The notes below the pieces were generated by a model. That model was not told where the DNA came from, did not search any database, and saw only the letters and a program-made list of their open reading frames with translations. Made by a program: the position numbers and the translations under genes. Below are positions 34,270-44,833 of a stretch of DNA of 64,000 nt, one piece after another. Source of the DNA: Labia minor (taxonomy: Eukaryota > Arthropoda > Insecta > Dermaptera > Spongiphoridae); contig OY720349.1 in the NCBI GenBank assembly GCA_963082975.1, forward strand, positions 69,314,501 to 69,378,500, in the 5' to 3' direction. Positions within the stretch are counted from its first letter, which is position 1. Each line of letters starts with the position of its first letter.

Positions 34270-34730
34270 AGATTAATAAATATATATATATTTTATTAAA
34301 AATAAATATTTTTAATTTTATTTCGAAATTAAATAATGAATTTTAAAATATTTTTATATTTTATTAAAAATAAATATTTTTAATTTTATTTCGAAATTAA
34401 ATAATAAATTTTAAAATATTTTAAATATAAAAAAAATATTAATACAAAATTAAAAAAAGGCGGGAGTAAAATTTCAAAATGGATGCCATTTACGTCACCC
34501 ATATATAATTTTCAATTAAGAAATTAATAATGAAGCTGTAAGTTTCAAGAGATGTGATCAATAAAACTCAATTTTTCTTTATAAATACTATATCTAGTGT
34601 GAATTTGAAAAAAATCGTTAGAGCGGTTTTTGAGAACCAATGGTTATAGATAAATAGATATATAGATAAATAGATATATAGATATATAGATATATACAAT
34701 TTTAGCTAGCATAATAAGATAAGATATATA
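34270..34730 (-). repeat. Copy of the 3360-3720 repeat
   Basis: Reverse complement of 3360-3720, from the GAGAGAGATTAATAAATA end to ATACAATTTTAGCTAGC. A piece with AATAAATATTTTTAATTTTA is tandemly duplicated here. A TAGATATA microsatellite (about 34645-34695) has expanded next to the GCTAGC end. Confidence 0.8.
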
Positions 34731-34744
34731 TTATTACTATTGTA

Positions 34745-36440
34745 TATGTTATATATCTATCTATCTACCTTGGCCGCAACAACTACATTTCTTCAAGTGT
34801 CCCTATCCTGAGCCCTTGTCCCATCTCTCTTACGTCCCTTCCTACGCGTCCTTGGTCTTCCAAGCGGACGTTTTCCAATCGGTCTTCCCACCAATATCTT
34901 TTTCCTCTCCCATTCTAGCCACATGCCTTGCATATTGCAGCTTTTTCCCTTTTATAACCCTAACTATTTCTGAAGATGCATAGAGGTCATGCAATTTCTC
35001 GTTATGCAGTCTCCGCCATTCCCCGGTGACCTCATCTTTCTTTGGCAGTGGCGTACCTAGGGGGGTGCGGTGGGTGCGGTCCGCACCGGGCGGCACTTAT
35101 CTTGGGGCGGCATTTTTTATATTTAGTTATAGTTGTAAAAAGCAACTTATTCATTTCATATTTATTTTTTTTTCTTTCTTGAATAATAAATGATTATTAT
35201 GATTATTATAAGTTTACTATTTGATTTATATAAATTATGATTAACTATATGATTTCGAATATTATTCCTCGGTGTATATAAATGCATTTTAGTGTAAATT
35301 TTGAATTCTAATTCCAAGAACAGGATAATAATTTTATTTTATTGTATTCATTAAAATTCGTTGAATTCGTAAACGCATCTTTACGATTTTGTTTAGCAAT
35401 TTTTCCTAACTAAAATTTTTTGATATCAGTTTATAAATGTCATTTCTTTTGAAAAGTTTATATGATTACTTTGAAGTGATATACCAATATTTTTTTAAAT
35501 TTTTCTTTTGAAAAGCAGGCCGGCGGAAAAAATATAAATATAAATTTTGAGAGCATTATACACGATTTTTCTAGTATGAAAGCTAGAAGAGTAAATATTA
35601 TATTAATATGTTTACGAGTGCATACAAATATGTGTAAAAAAATTTACTCTTGATTAATATTAATATTGATTAAATAACTTAATAATTTATTTATGTGCAT
35701 TAATTTATAAATACCACTATTTGATTGACTTATAATAAAAAGGGCGGCAAACTGGAGATCGCCCCGGGCGGCAAAAGTTCTAGGTTCGCCACTGTTCTTT
35801 GGTCAATAAATGCCGGGAAGAATCCTATTCTCAAATACTCTGACTCTATTTTCATCTCCCAGGGTCATAGACCATGCCTCCCAATACAACAGGTAAAATA
35901 ATTGTTTTATATATTTTAATTTTGATTCCCTTTGATAATAATTTTGATGAGATAATCCCATTTAGTGCATGATAACAGTCGTTTCCCGATTGCAACCTCG
36001 ATTTAAATTCTTCTCAAATATTATTATCCTTCGTGATTACATTCAATTTTTCAACATATTCATATTCTACATTTTGTATCTTAAGATTTTGTATGTTAAT
36101 ACTCTTCCTCTTTGTTACTAAATATTTTTTCTTATCACTATTAATTTTTCCTCGCTATCTGTAATTGCATATTTAAGTCGTCTGGGTAACCTAATATTTT
36201 ACAATTGATTTCCACATCTTACTCTTTCTTTACTACCTTCAAGACAAATTTGAAGATTAAAATTTGAAAAAGTTTATCCTGATCTATATTGAGTCTGCGT
36301 ATGTTTTACTAAAGTCAACAAATAATTAGTGAACAGAAATATTGAATTCGCGGTTGTTTTCTAATATCTGTCATAATGAAAATATCTTAATTATTGTTGA
36401 TCGATTTGGCCTGAACCCGCAATGATATCTCCTAATATTT
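34745..36440 (-). pseudogene. LINE reverse-transcriptase remnant, split by a hAT element
   Basis: Minus-strand reading gives a decayed reverse transcriptase: the part near 36420-36300 corresponds to the CGFxPNRST motif, and 35900-34790 to the region after the YxDD block. An 84-codon frame (34842-35096) keeps PKKDEVTGEWRRLH and then runs into the inserted hAT. Same family as the remnants at 1645, 49915 and 56135. Confidence 0.8.
35046..35794. mobile_element. Non-autonomous hAT-like element (749 bp)
   Basis: Termini CAGTGGCGTACCTAG and the complement of CAGTGGCGAACCTAG (14 of 15 match). A perfect 8-bp duplication TTCTTTGG lies at 35038-35045 and 35795-35802. Removing the element restores the LINE text CTTTCTTTGG-TCAATAAATGC seen at 56440. 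Subterminal GGGCGGCA words are repeated at both ends. No transposase ORF. Confidence 0.95.
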
Positions 36441-36593
36441 CCTCCGCCTATGGTTGGTAAGTATTGTATATGTTATAATAGAGAAATAGAGTATAATATT
36501 TCTTGATCATTTCATGTTGATATTTTATTTTCATTGCTTGATTTTTATTGAATATTTTTAATTATAATGAAATTTGAGAAAATGCAAAGTTTT

Positions 36594-37144
36594 GTTTTTC
36601 CAATGGACTAAAAAAAATAAAATAATTTTTCTATAAGCTTGACAAAGTTTATGGATGAATTGCTTCATATTTAACGAAAAACATTGGGCGCATTTAGTTC
36701 TATGCAATTAACTATCCTTTATAGACCTATAATTCATATATATATATATACTAAGATACATACCACACTAAAACACTTAATTAACAAGTAACACTATTTC
36801 TTCTAATATTATCAAACATTTTGGATTTGATTGATAATATGTACATTTAATAAAAAATTCTTTTAAATATTGATACTTTGATATAAGTATATTACAGTGA
36901 AAAATAATAAAAGATTAATTTCTTAGCTCTGAAACTATATCAACTTTATTTCATGATAAAAAAAATTGTCAGTTTATGCATTTAATAAAATTTTTATTAT
37001 TACAAAAATTTGACTTTATTGTTCATATAAATAAATTAAACTAAATGCGCCCAACGTTTTTCGTTGAATATGAAGCAATTCATCCATAAACTTTGTCAAG
37101 ATTATAGAAAAGTTATTTTATTCTTTTTAGTCCATTGGAAAAAC
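36594..37144. mobile_element. Long inverted-repeat (foldback/TIR) element
   Basis: Arms 36594-36699 and 37039-37144 (106 nt each) are reverse complements at roughly 95%, with about 340 bp of A/T-rich DNA between. The arm begins GTTTTTCCAATGGAC. It lies at a point where related Helitron copies (57240, and 49790 in reverse) continue differently after GAGAAAATGCAAAG. No ORF of note and no clear target duplication. Confidence 0.75.
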
Positions 37145-37877
37145 GTTATTTCATACAAATTTTTTATATTTATATTTTTAATTTCAATTTTATAAATAAA
37201 TAATTAAAGAATACAATAATACATTGCCAAATGAAATCACATCTATGCATTTACTTAAATATTGTCCTATTAACGAAATTATTTTATATTAAAGTATTAA
37301 TTATTTTCTTCATTGTTTCAATATCGATCATAGAAATAGTAATTATAAATATTTATAAATTCTACTTTAAGAATTATCGGATGCTGAAATTTACAGAGAT
37401 GGAAATTAATATGTCTCATATTAGTTCAACAACAACAGCTACATTCATATGTATATTATATTATATATACATAGGTATATTCATTAATTAAACATAACCA
37501 AATGAAAATTTTAATTTCTGTTATAAACCTATAATTCTAACATACACTAATAATTTGGTCATACATATGTAAATAATTATATCATTATAAAGAATGTAAA
37601 TGAAAAACATATAAAAATTCCGAATATTATAATTGAAATACAGTAACATTCAATGATTGGATATGCATTGGTTTTTCTTTATAAAAAGTAGTTAATATAG
37701 GTACATATAAATTTATGTTAAAATGAATATTTAATATTATTATATCAATGATTGGAATAAATAAATTAAATATATATGTATAGTAATAGACTATTCGTAC
37801 AATTTTCATTATATTATTATATATCTACTGAATAATATGATAAACTGGAAAAAAAAACCTTGACAGATCGTCTGTTG
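37145..37877. other. A/T-rich non-coding
   Basis: An 86-codon plus frame at 37231-37491 is hydrophobic and low-complexity and is probably chance. Nothing else is seen. Confidence 0.4.
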
Positions 37878-37950
37878 TATAATCTATCTCTCTATCTGTA
37901 GCTCTTCTTGGCCACAGCAATCACATTTCTCCATCGGATCAAGAAAATCA
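37878..37950 (-). repeat. 3' end fragment of the captured-type LINE
   Basis: TCTATCTCTCTATCTGTAGC then CTTGGCCACAGCAATCACATTTCTCC matches the start of the remnant at 56130-56200. Only the last 60-70 bp of the LINE are present, as expected for 5' truncation. Confidence 0.55.
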
Positions 37951-38022
37951 AGGTAAAGGTTGATAGGACCCGTTCTACTGATCATAGGGTGTTCTATGAA
38001 TAATAGAACCGACTTGATAGAC

Positions 38023-38066
38023 GTTGTCCTTGAGTAGGACGTACAAAAGTCAGAGGGTTTTTTTTA
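38023..38066 (+). repeat. GTCCT-AGGAC hairpin repeat, copy B
   Basis: GTCCTTGAGTAGGAC, GTACAAAAGTCAGAGG and a T run; see copy A at 21212. Three small differences separate the two. Confidence 0.6.
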
Positions 38067-39049
38067 ACATAAAAAATTTAAAAAAAAATCGATCAAACAA
38101 TATTTACCTAATTATGTATATAAAAATATTATAATTTGTTTTGTTTTACATATTTTTGTCAAAATACAAGAGGAACCTTGAAATTAGTTAATTTTATAAA
38201 AAATCTTAAACAACAGTCAGAATGGCGAAAAGTCTATTTGTGGAGAGTGCGGTTGGAAGGGCAAGGGTGGCCAGACAATAGGAAGGGTCGTGAGAGATTG
38301 GAGAAAAGAGGATGGTTGGATGGGTCTGGATTATTATAGGTTGATTACCCATCCTAACTCGTTCTCTTTATTTATTATGTCAATTATAATCATTAACTTA
38401 CAATATTAAGACTATTATAATCACATGTCTTATCTGTCAATATCAATCAATTCCAAAATAATAATACATCTGTAAAATCAAGTACTGGGATTATATTTGT
38501 AATGAGGTGGTGGGTGTTGTGTGTCTGTTCAAGCAGTTCATAGTTTAAACCAATTTGCTAGTGTATGATCTTTGCCAGCTGATTATGTCATTGTATATAA
38601 TATTAAAGGTTTCACTTATATATGGACATCCAGCTAATAAAAGTTATAAAGTTTAATAAAGTTTAACTTTGTTCACATATCCTGGACATCTAATTTATAA
38701 TGCAATGTTTTTCCATAATTTGTTTTATTATTATTTATTTGTATTAATTTATTGTATTCTTTATTGTATTGTATTCTATATTATAATTCATTATTACTAT
38801 TATTATATAAATACAATAAAAATATATTAATATTCAATTGTGTTATAAAAAGATAATTATAAATATAATACATAGAAATGTACAAAATAAAATGTTAAAA
38901 TATTCACTATAAGATAAAAAAAAAAAAAAAATTGGTGATATGAATTATGTTCTAGTGTGGTGTAATGAATTGAATTGAATGATTTTATTTGCATTTCATA
39001 TTTTATATATATATATATATAAAATGAATTCATTTTTTGTCTGTTTCAA
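38067..39049. other. A/T-rich non-coding with a small complex patch
   Basis: Text at 38210-38345 (GGAGAGTGCGGTTGGAAGGG) is G-rich, and a 67-codon frame there has no motif. The rest is low-complexity. Confidence 0.35.
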
Positions 39050-39450
39050 TAAAAGGAATTTTGTTTTTAGGTTGTTCGTTAAGAAGGGAAATGAAAATAG
39101 AAAAGGTTGAAGTTGTCGAGACGAGTTCTCGACTCGGACTGTCCGGAACAGGGATTGTAAAGAGGGCCGGAAGGTGGTGCGGGGTCAAGATTGGTCCATG
39201 AGGAGCCAATCCGGAGATAGGGAGGCGGGCCGACAGCGAAATGCGCGCGCCTTTCATCTAAGACGCCCCTGACGCAGAGGCGGCCCTCGTCCCGAAGACA
39301 ATCTCCGGGCGGCTTATTTCACGCCAGGATAAAGCCAGGGCCAATTAGCCACTCATCACCCACCAGGAATCATCTATGGCCATTCATCATTAATAATCTG
39401 CCTTTTAGTCATTTATTCGAGAGGGGTGGAAAAAAAAAGAAAAGAGAAGA
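39050..39450. other. G/C-rich, CpG-containing island
   Basis: The most G/C-rich unique stretch in the window, highest at about 39110-39320, with GGGAGGCGGGCCGACAGC, GCGCGCGCC and a GTCGAG-N7-CTCGAC hairpin. A 75-codon minus frame (39030-39257) has no known motif. It contrasts sharply with its surroundings and may be a promoter-like or conserved element, or foreign DNA. Confidence 0.4.
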
Positions 39451-39757
39451 ATACGGAAGAGTTTCGGGGTTATCTACTCGTATTAATAATAACAGCTAAT
39501 AATTGTATATTATTTAATAATAAATTTTATTTTTTTTAGAAAAAAATAATAGTGTTTTTTTTTCAAAATAATAATAATAATAATAAATTCTAAGTTGCAT
39601 GCTAACAAGTCAAAAATAAACTAAAAACTCAACTAACGTTTCGATTTCACCAAAATTTGGGCAAATTAAATCTTTTTTTTAACTTTATTTTTTTATAATC
39701 AAAATTAAGAACTATAAGTAATTTTTATTTATTTTTTTATTATTTTTTTGTTATGTC

Positions 39758-39789
<32 letters not shown>

Positions 39790-39800
39790 ATTATTATTAT
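39451..39800. other. A/T-rich non-coding
   Basis: Contains CTAACGTTTCGATTTCACC near 39633, which resembles the ACGTTTCG phrase of the next feature, then (AT)n (39757-39784) and (TTA)n. Confidence 0.4.
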
Positions 39801-40087
39801 CAGATTTATCCGGGATATAAATCACGTATTTTTGTGAGATTGTTCTCTCGACGTTTCGGCACCCATTTTGTCGGCCTCGGGCTGTCGTCCAGTGCAGACG
39901 TGTGCCAGTCTCAGTGCCCAGGATTCTTCGGAGCTCTACAGCAACGCAGTGAGTACAAAATCCTGATATCGACTCTTGGTCACACAGACTAAGACCAAGA
40001 ATCCCAAAAAATTTTCCCACCTAAATAACCTCTTGAAAATGGCGCCAAAATGGGTGTCAAAACGTCGAAAAAACCCCGATAAACCTG
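39801..40087. mobile_element. Inverted-repeat element with ACGTTTCGGC arms, possibly Penelope-like
   Basis: The left arm has CAGATTTATCCGGG and CGACGTTTCGGCACCCATTT (39849-39868). The right arm holds their complements (AAATGGGTGTCAAAACGTCG at 40048-40067, then CCCCGATAAACCTG). Flanking (TTA)n and (ATA)n tracts also mirror each other. A TCTTGGTC/GACCAAGA hairpin sits inside at about 39972-40000. ACGTTTCGGC is frequent at ends of Penelope-like retroelements; the class is an inference. Confidence 0.45.
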
Positions 40088-42060
40088 ATAATAATAATAA
40101 TAATGATAATAATAATAATAATAATAATAACATTCACAAAAATCTAAACCAACATATATATATTATATATAAAAACACATTTACCCTTATAATTCCATTC
40201 TCCTTGTTCTTGGCCATTGTTGAACTTTTCGAACCATCAGTGTCAATTGATTTCTTTATAATTAAATAATTTCTTTCCCCCCCCCCCTTATCTATCTAAT
40301 TGGCTTATCCAATTAAAATAAATATTTTTAAGTATACATAATAATAGTTATATAGTGAAGTATTTTAATAAAATTAGTTTAAATTTTTAAAATTAAAAAT
40401 AATCTTGAAGAATATAACTAAATGAAACATGTTTTTTTTTTTATCTACTTTGCTATTATTATTATTCATTCCTGTGGTTTGGGAGGGGGGGGGAGGGTTA
40501 CGACATAAGAAGAAATCCCCCCATCTATAACTTATTAGATTTATACCATAGTTATTTATGAACAATACATTTTTGAATTTTGTAAAATTCTATATTCTCA
40601 AGAAAAGCTCTCATTCTTAGGTGGTTTCAAAATATGTTCATTAATATTTTATTTTCTCTTATCATAAATATCTAATTTTTCTATTTAAAGAAAAATATAA
40701 AAAATTCTTTAAAATAAAATTTGATATTTGAAACAGATATGTTTTGATTTTCTGAGAATGGAAGTTTTAAAAATTTGTTTTTATAAAAGATATATTGCAA
40801 ACAAGGTTTTTTATTTCAAAGCTCATATGACACTTAAAAAGTAAAATATGCATTTAAAATTTATATAGCAACATGATCCAAATATGAAAAAATTTTCATT
40901 AAAAATTGTGTAGGTACATAGATTATATATCACATTCACAAAGATTATTATTTTAAATTCAAACCCATTATTTTAATATTCCGAGAGATGAAAATTGAAT
41001 ATAAAATTTTTTTGCTTTCATGATAAAAATTTCTGATATTTGGAAAATTTCTTAATGTTTTAAGGTCAATTAATTTCAAGGATGAAAAAGGTCCTAAGCT
41101 ATCTATTTACCAAGTCCATCTATCTTTTATTCTTAGTTTATTGCTTAAGTATATTTTGGGGGAAAAAATGTGCTAAAATAACAAATAAGTAATTTTTCTT
41201 TCAAACCAAGCTATACATATTTTTTAATTTGATTCAAAAAACTCTAATTCAAAAATAACTAATCATGAAATCAAAAAAAACATCAAATATGGCATAATGT
41301 ATAGTGTTGAATTATAAAATATAAGGATAAAGGTTCAAACTTAATCAAGTCCTCAAAAAATAAATTAGAACATAAGAAATTAATTTAGAAAAATAAAAAT
41401 TCTAAAATGGCAATAATTCACTTAAATTACAATAAACTTACTATCAATATACATTAAATGAATAAAATATAAAATTTATTATTATATATATAAATATTAT
41501 TATATTATTGAGTACTATTATGGAAAGTGCCTAAACCTTTACTAAATATGTATGTTATAATGGAATGGAAACACTCAACACCGTAATATAAAATTTTATA
41601 TTACTATAAAATATAAAAATAAATCTATAAAATTAAATGTTACTTTCTTATAAAAAAAAAGCTTCCAAATTCTCATCTTTGTTAAGTTCTAGTTCTTATT
41701 CAAATCCAATATCGAGTAAACAATTGATTAAAGGTGGTGGTTTTTGAAAATATCATAAAGATAACATCTTTAAAAAATTATTTAAAAAAAAAATATTTTT
41801 GTACAATTTGTAACTTATTTATTCATAAATGTTGGGGACTGAAAAACATTCTAGTTTGGACAATCTCCATCTCATCTATCTATCAATCCAAGTTTCATTA
41901 TCCATGTAATCTCTTCTAATGAACGAATGTTATGTGAATTGATGAGTCTGGAAAATAGTTTATTACAAATTTAATTTTTTTTATCCGTTATTTGTTATTT
42001 TATTTAGTTTATTTTATTATATCAATTTTTTATGTGACCATATGAACAGCTATAAACCAA
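40088..42060. other. A/T-rich non-coding
   Basis: (ATA)n/(ATG)n to 40130, a C run at about 40278-40286 and a G run near 40484. No gene is recognised. Confidence 0.45.
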
Positions 42061-42739
42061 GCTATAAAATATAATGCTCTTGGCCAACATCACTTTTCCT
42101 CTCCCCTCCATTCATCTCCTCCTCTCTCCTCCCTCAACAACCTACTCCCAATTTCCTCCCACTAAACTCTTGTGAATTATTTTAGAAATCCAATCTAAAT
42201 TAATTTCTGTCGAGTTATTTAAACTATTAATCAAAAATTTCGAGTGTATTTTAATTTTCACTTTTCACACTACCATTCCCCCTACTTCTTTATACCCTAA
42301 ATGTTCCATTAAATTCTTTCCCCTACTATTAATAATAATGATAAAATAGGATATGGATGTTTTTCTGTAATAACTATATATTGTATTTTGAAGTAGATAT
42401 TTTTGTTATAGGAAGTAGGATTTTTCAAATGAATAACCACCAGTACCATTAGATAACATCCGGAAAACAGGAAATCACCTTTTCAATATCTTTTGTATTA
42501 CAATAATCAATCGTTGGACCATTTGTTATCAATTGATTATTGAAAAAAATAAACCAAAAGTAATAAAAAAAAACTATAGTTACAAATTTAATAAATAAAT
42601 GTAAAAATATATTGAAGATTTTTGATTATTAATTAAATATTTTACATTTTTTAACTTAATTAATAATTAAAAGTAAACATTCAGTACTCTTGGCTATTTC
42701 CAACATTTGATATGATATAAAAAATAATAAATTGTCCAC
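42061..42739. other. Non-coding with a pyrimidine-rich tract
   Basis: A C/T-rich tract (42088-42165) with repeated CTCC words stands out. The rest is A/T-rich. Confidence 0.4.
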
Positions 42740-42925
42740 CCACCGCGTTTTTGATTTTTTAAGCGAACGTTTACCAATCGGTCTTCCCGCCAATATATAT
42801 TTTCGCCATTATTTCCTCTCCGCACATCGCAGCCTTCTCGATTTAATAACCCTAACTATATCTGGAGATGGATAGTCAAGGAGTCTCCGCCATTCACCGG
42901 TCACCTCATCTTTCTTTGAAACATT
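42740..42925 (-). pseudogene. Short LINE reverse-transcriptase remnant
   Basis: Reverse complement of the C-terminal part of the other remnants: CCAATCGGTCTTCCCGCC, then TAACCCTAACTATATCTGGAG and CGGTCACCTCATCTTTCTTT. It is not followed by a Helitron 3' end, so this one may be an independent truncated insertion. Confidence 0.7.
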
Positions 42926-43499
42926 TCATAAACATTTTTTTTATAGAATCTTAATTTAATTAATTTATTAAAACTATATTCTTTATATTAGCTCGATCGT
43001 GGATAAAATTTATTGGACTGCATATTACTTTTTGTAACCTCTTGTTTTAAATTGGCAAACATCTACAATTATTCATGATTATTTATTTATAAAAAGTTAA
43101 TTAGCTATTTTGATTGGTTGTTAACATTTAAAATTATATTCATTGATCAATTAAATTGTTTATTTATTTTTTTAAATGAAATTATTCTGCTTAAGCTTAA
43201 AAATTGTAAGATATTTTTTGCATCAAAACTATGATTTATTTATCTCTCATTTCTAGTTTCTATTATTATATTTTACTTGATTCAAAAATTAATTATTGAA
43301 AAAATAAACAATGGTATTTCAATATTTATTGCAAAAATTTGTTCACCATTTCCTGTAACATATTTTATTGCTTTATTGCTTGTAAACCATTTCGAAAGAC
43401 ATTAACCATAAAAGAATTTAAGAAAAATGGTTAATCTATTAATTTAAATGAGACGATTTATCATAAAGAACAATCAATGTATCTTTTACATGTTTCAAA
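42926..43499. other. A/T-rich non-coding
   Basis: Nothing recognisable. Confidence 0.45.
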
Positions 43500-43500
43500 A

Positions 43501-43540
<40 letters not shown>

Positions 43541-43541
43541 T
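43500..43541. repeat. Poly(A)-(TA)n tract
   Basis: About 20 A followed by a TA repeat. Confidence 0.95.
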
Positions 43542-43920
43542 CGTAGCTATCGGAAAGTAAATGTGTGTCTCCATGGGTAGGCTTGTATATAACACGAGCT
43601 ATTGACATGAATGTTATTTATTCGACACTCGTTTCGCTTCTTGCTCTGCCTGGAGAAATAATAAAATTAAAAGCAATAGAAATGAAATATATACGGATTT
43701 ATTTATGTATAGGCGTATCGTTGGTCCATCGACGGCTGATATTAAAGAACCCCCTCTCTTTCTACTCTTTCTCCACCGGCTCTGAGTCCCGTTAGCCCCA
43801 TATATATGAAATATGACCAATGTTGTGTGGACTTCAAACCAGAAAAGGGAAAAGGGTGCCCCATCAAATATACAACAACGTCGAATGACTTTTATGTGTT
43901 GGTGATTTTTCATCTTGGAT
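43542..43920. other. Higher-complexity island
   Basis: Two opposite overlapping frames (76 codons plus, 99 codons minus) lack known motifs. The text is single-copy in the window. Confidence 0.35.
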
Positions 43921-44364
43921 TTTATGACTAAGATAATTCAAATATTTTTTATTTTGATTTTGATTTCCCCTCCATCATATCTTTCAATTCTGTTTAGTTT
44001 TCAAGAGGAATATCTAAATCTCTAATATGAAGACAAATTCATTATCTGATATTTTTAAAATTAATTCTATTTATTTATTTTTTATTACAAAATAATATTA
44101 TGAACAATAGAAACAATTTTTTTGTTGTTTTTTCGAATCAAGTATAATTAGAATTTCAGTACATCTTTGGGATATTCACCCTAATCGAACTATGATACAT
44201 GCCTTTGTCACGATGCAATATATTGAATTTCTTTAAGAATACACAATGCTAAAATTGTTTTGGTAAAGTATTACCACTTTAAACAATTTATTTGAGTAGA
44301 TAACTATGGGAATCAATTACAGAGCAGTTTTTAAATTTAATTTTGACCTGATTAACAATTAATG
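43921..44364. other. A/T-rich non-coding
   Basis: Nothing recognisable. Confidence 0.45.
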
Positions 44365-44833
44365 TCTATATATACATATGTAAAATAATAATTATATTGT
44401 TTTAATATTCCTATAAGTTGGTATCACAATTTATTATTATTATGAATATGAATTATTTATAAATAATTAATATTATTAATTAATACTGATAAATAAATAA
44501 TATTAATTATATTAAGTTAATATTAATAAATAAATAATATTAATTAATATTTCTAATTTAATATTTCTAAGTTTGTATCACAACAATGAAACGGAATTGG
44601 TGTGTGTTAAGGTTAGATAAATTAGATTTTATAAATTGGAAAACCATTAGATATTTAGTTTTATTAATAAGATAAGATAAGAATTGACTATAAAAACCAA
44701 TTTGTTTTTAGGTAAGAATATATTATTGTATTTATTGTAAATATTTAAAATTTTTTCTAATGTAATAAAATGTTTTTAGCAAACAAATCTGTCTCTAGTC
44801 CATTTGATTAAACCTACTATCTTATATATAATT
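44365..44833 (+). repeat. Dispersed repeat, copy B
   Basis: Partner of 2650-3085. Since this copy stands outside any Helitron I can define, the block is probably an element in its own right that also inserted into the long Helitron copy. Both ends are A/T-rich, and no inverted repeats or target duplication could be fixed. Confidence 0.8.

Larger units (their letters stand above)
28064..36450 (-). mobile_element. Large minus-strand composite Helitron, heavily interrupted
   Basis: Reading the minus strand from about 36450 down to 28064 gives: LINE reverse-transcriptase remnant, the 3360-3720-type repeat, GAGC-hairpin units, then the Helitron 3' end (CTAG at 28064-28067, next to A28063). This is the order seen in 392-5834. 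The Jockey LINE and a 749-bp hAT element are later insertions. The 5' TC end was not found. The 3' hairpin has a substitution on each side. Confidence 0.65.

Noticed and set aside
40134-40269. Frame through the (ATA)n tract as coding
   Set aside because: Asparagine runs come from the trinucleotide repeat; the rest has no motif.
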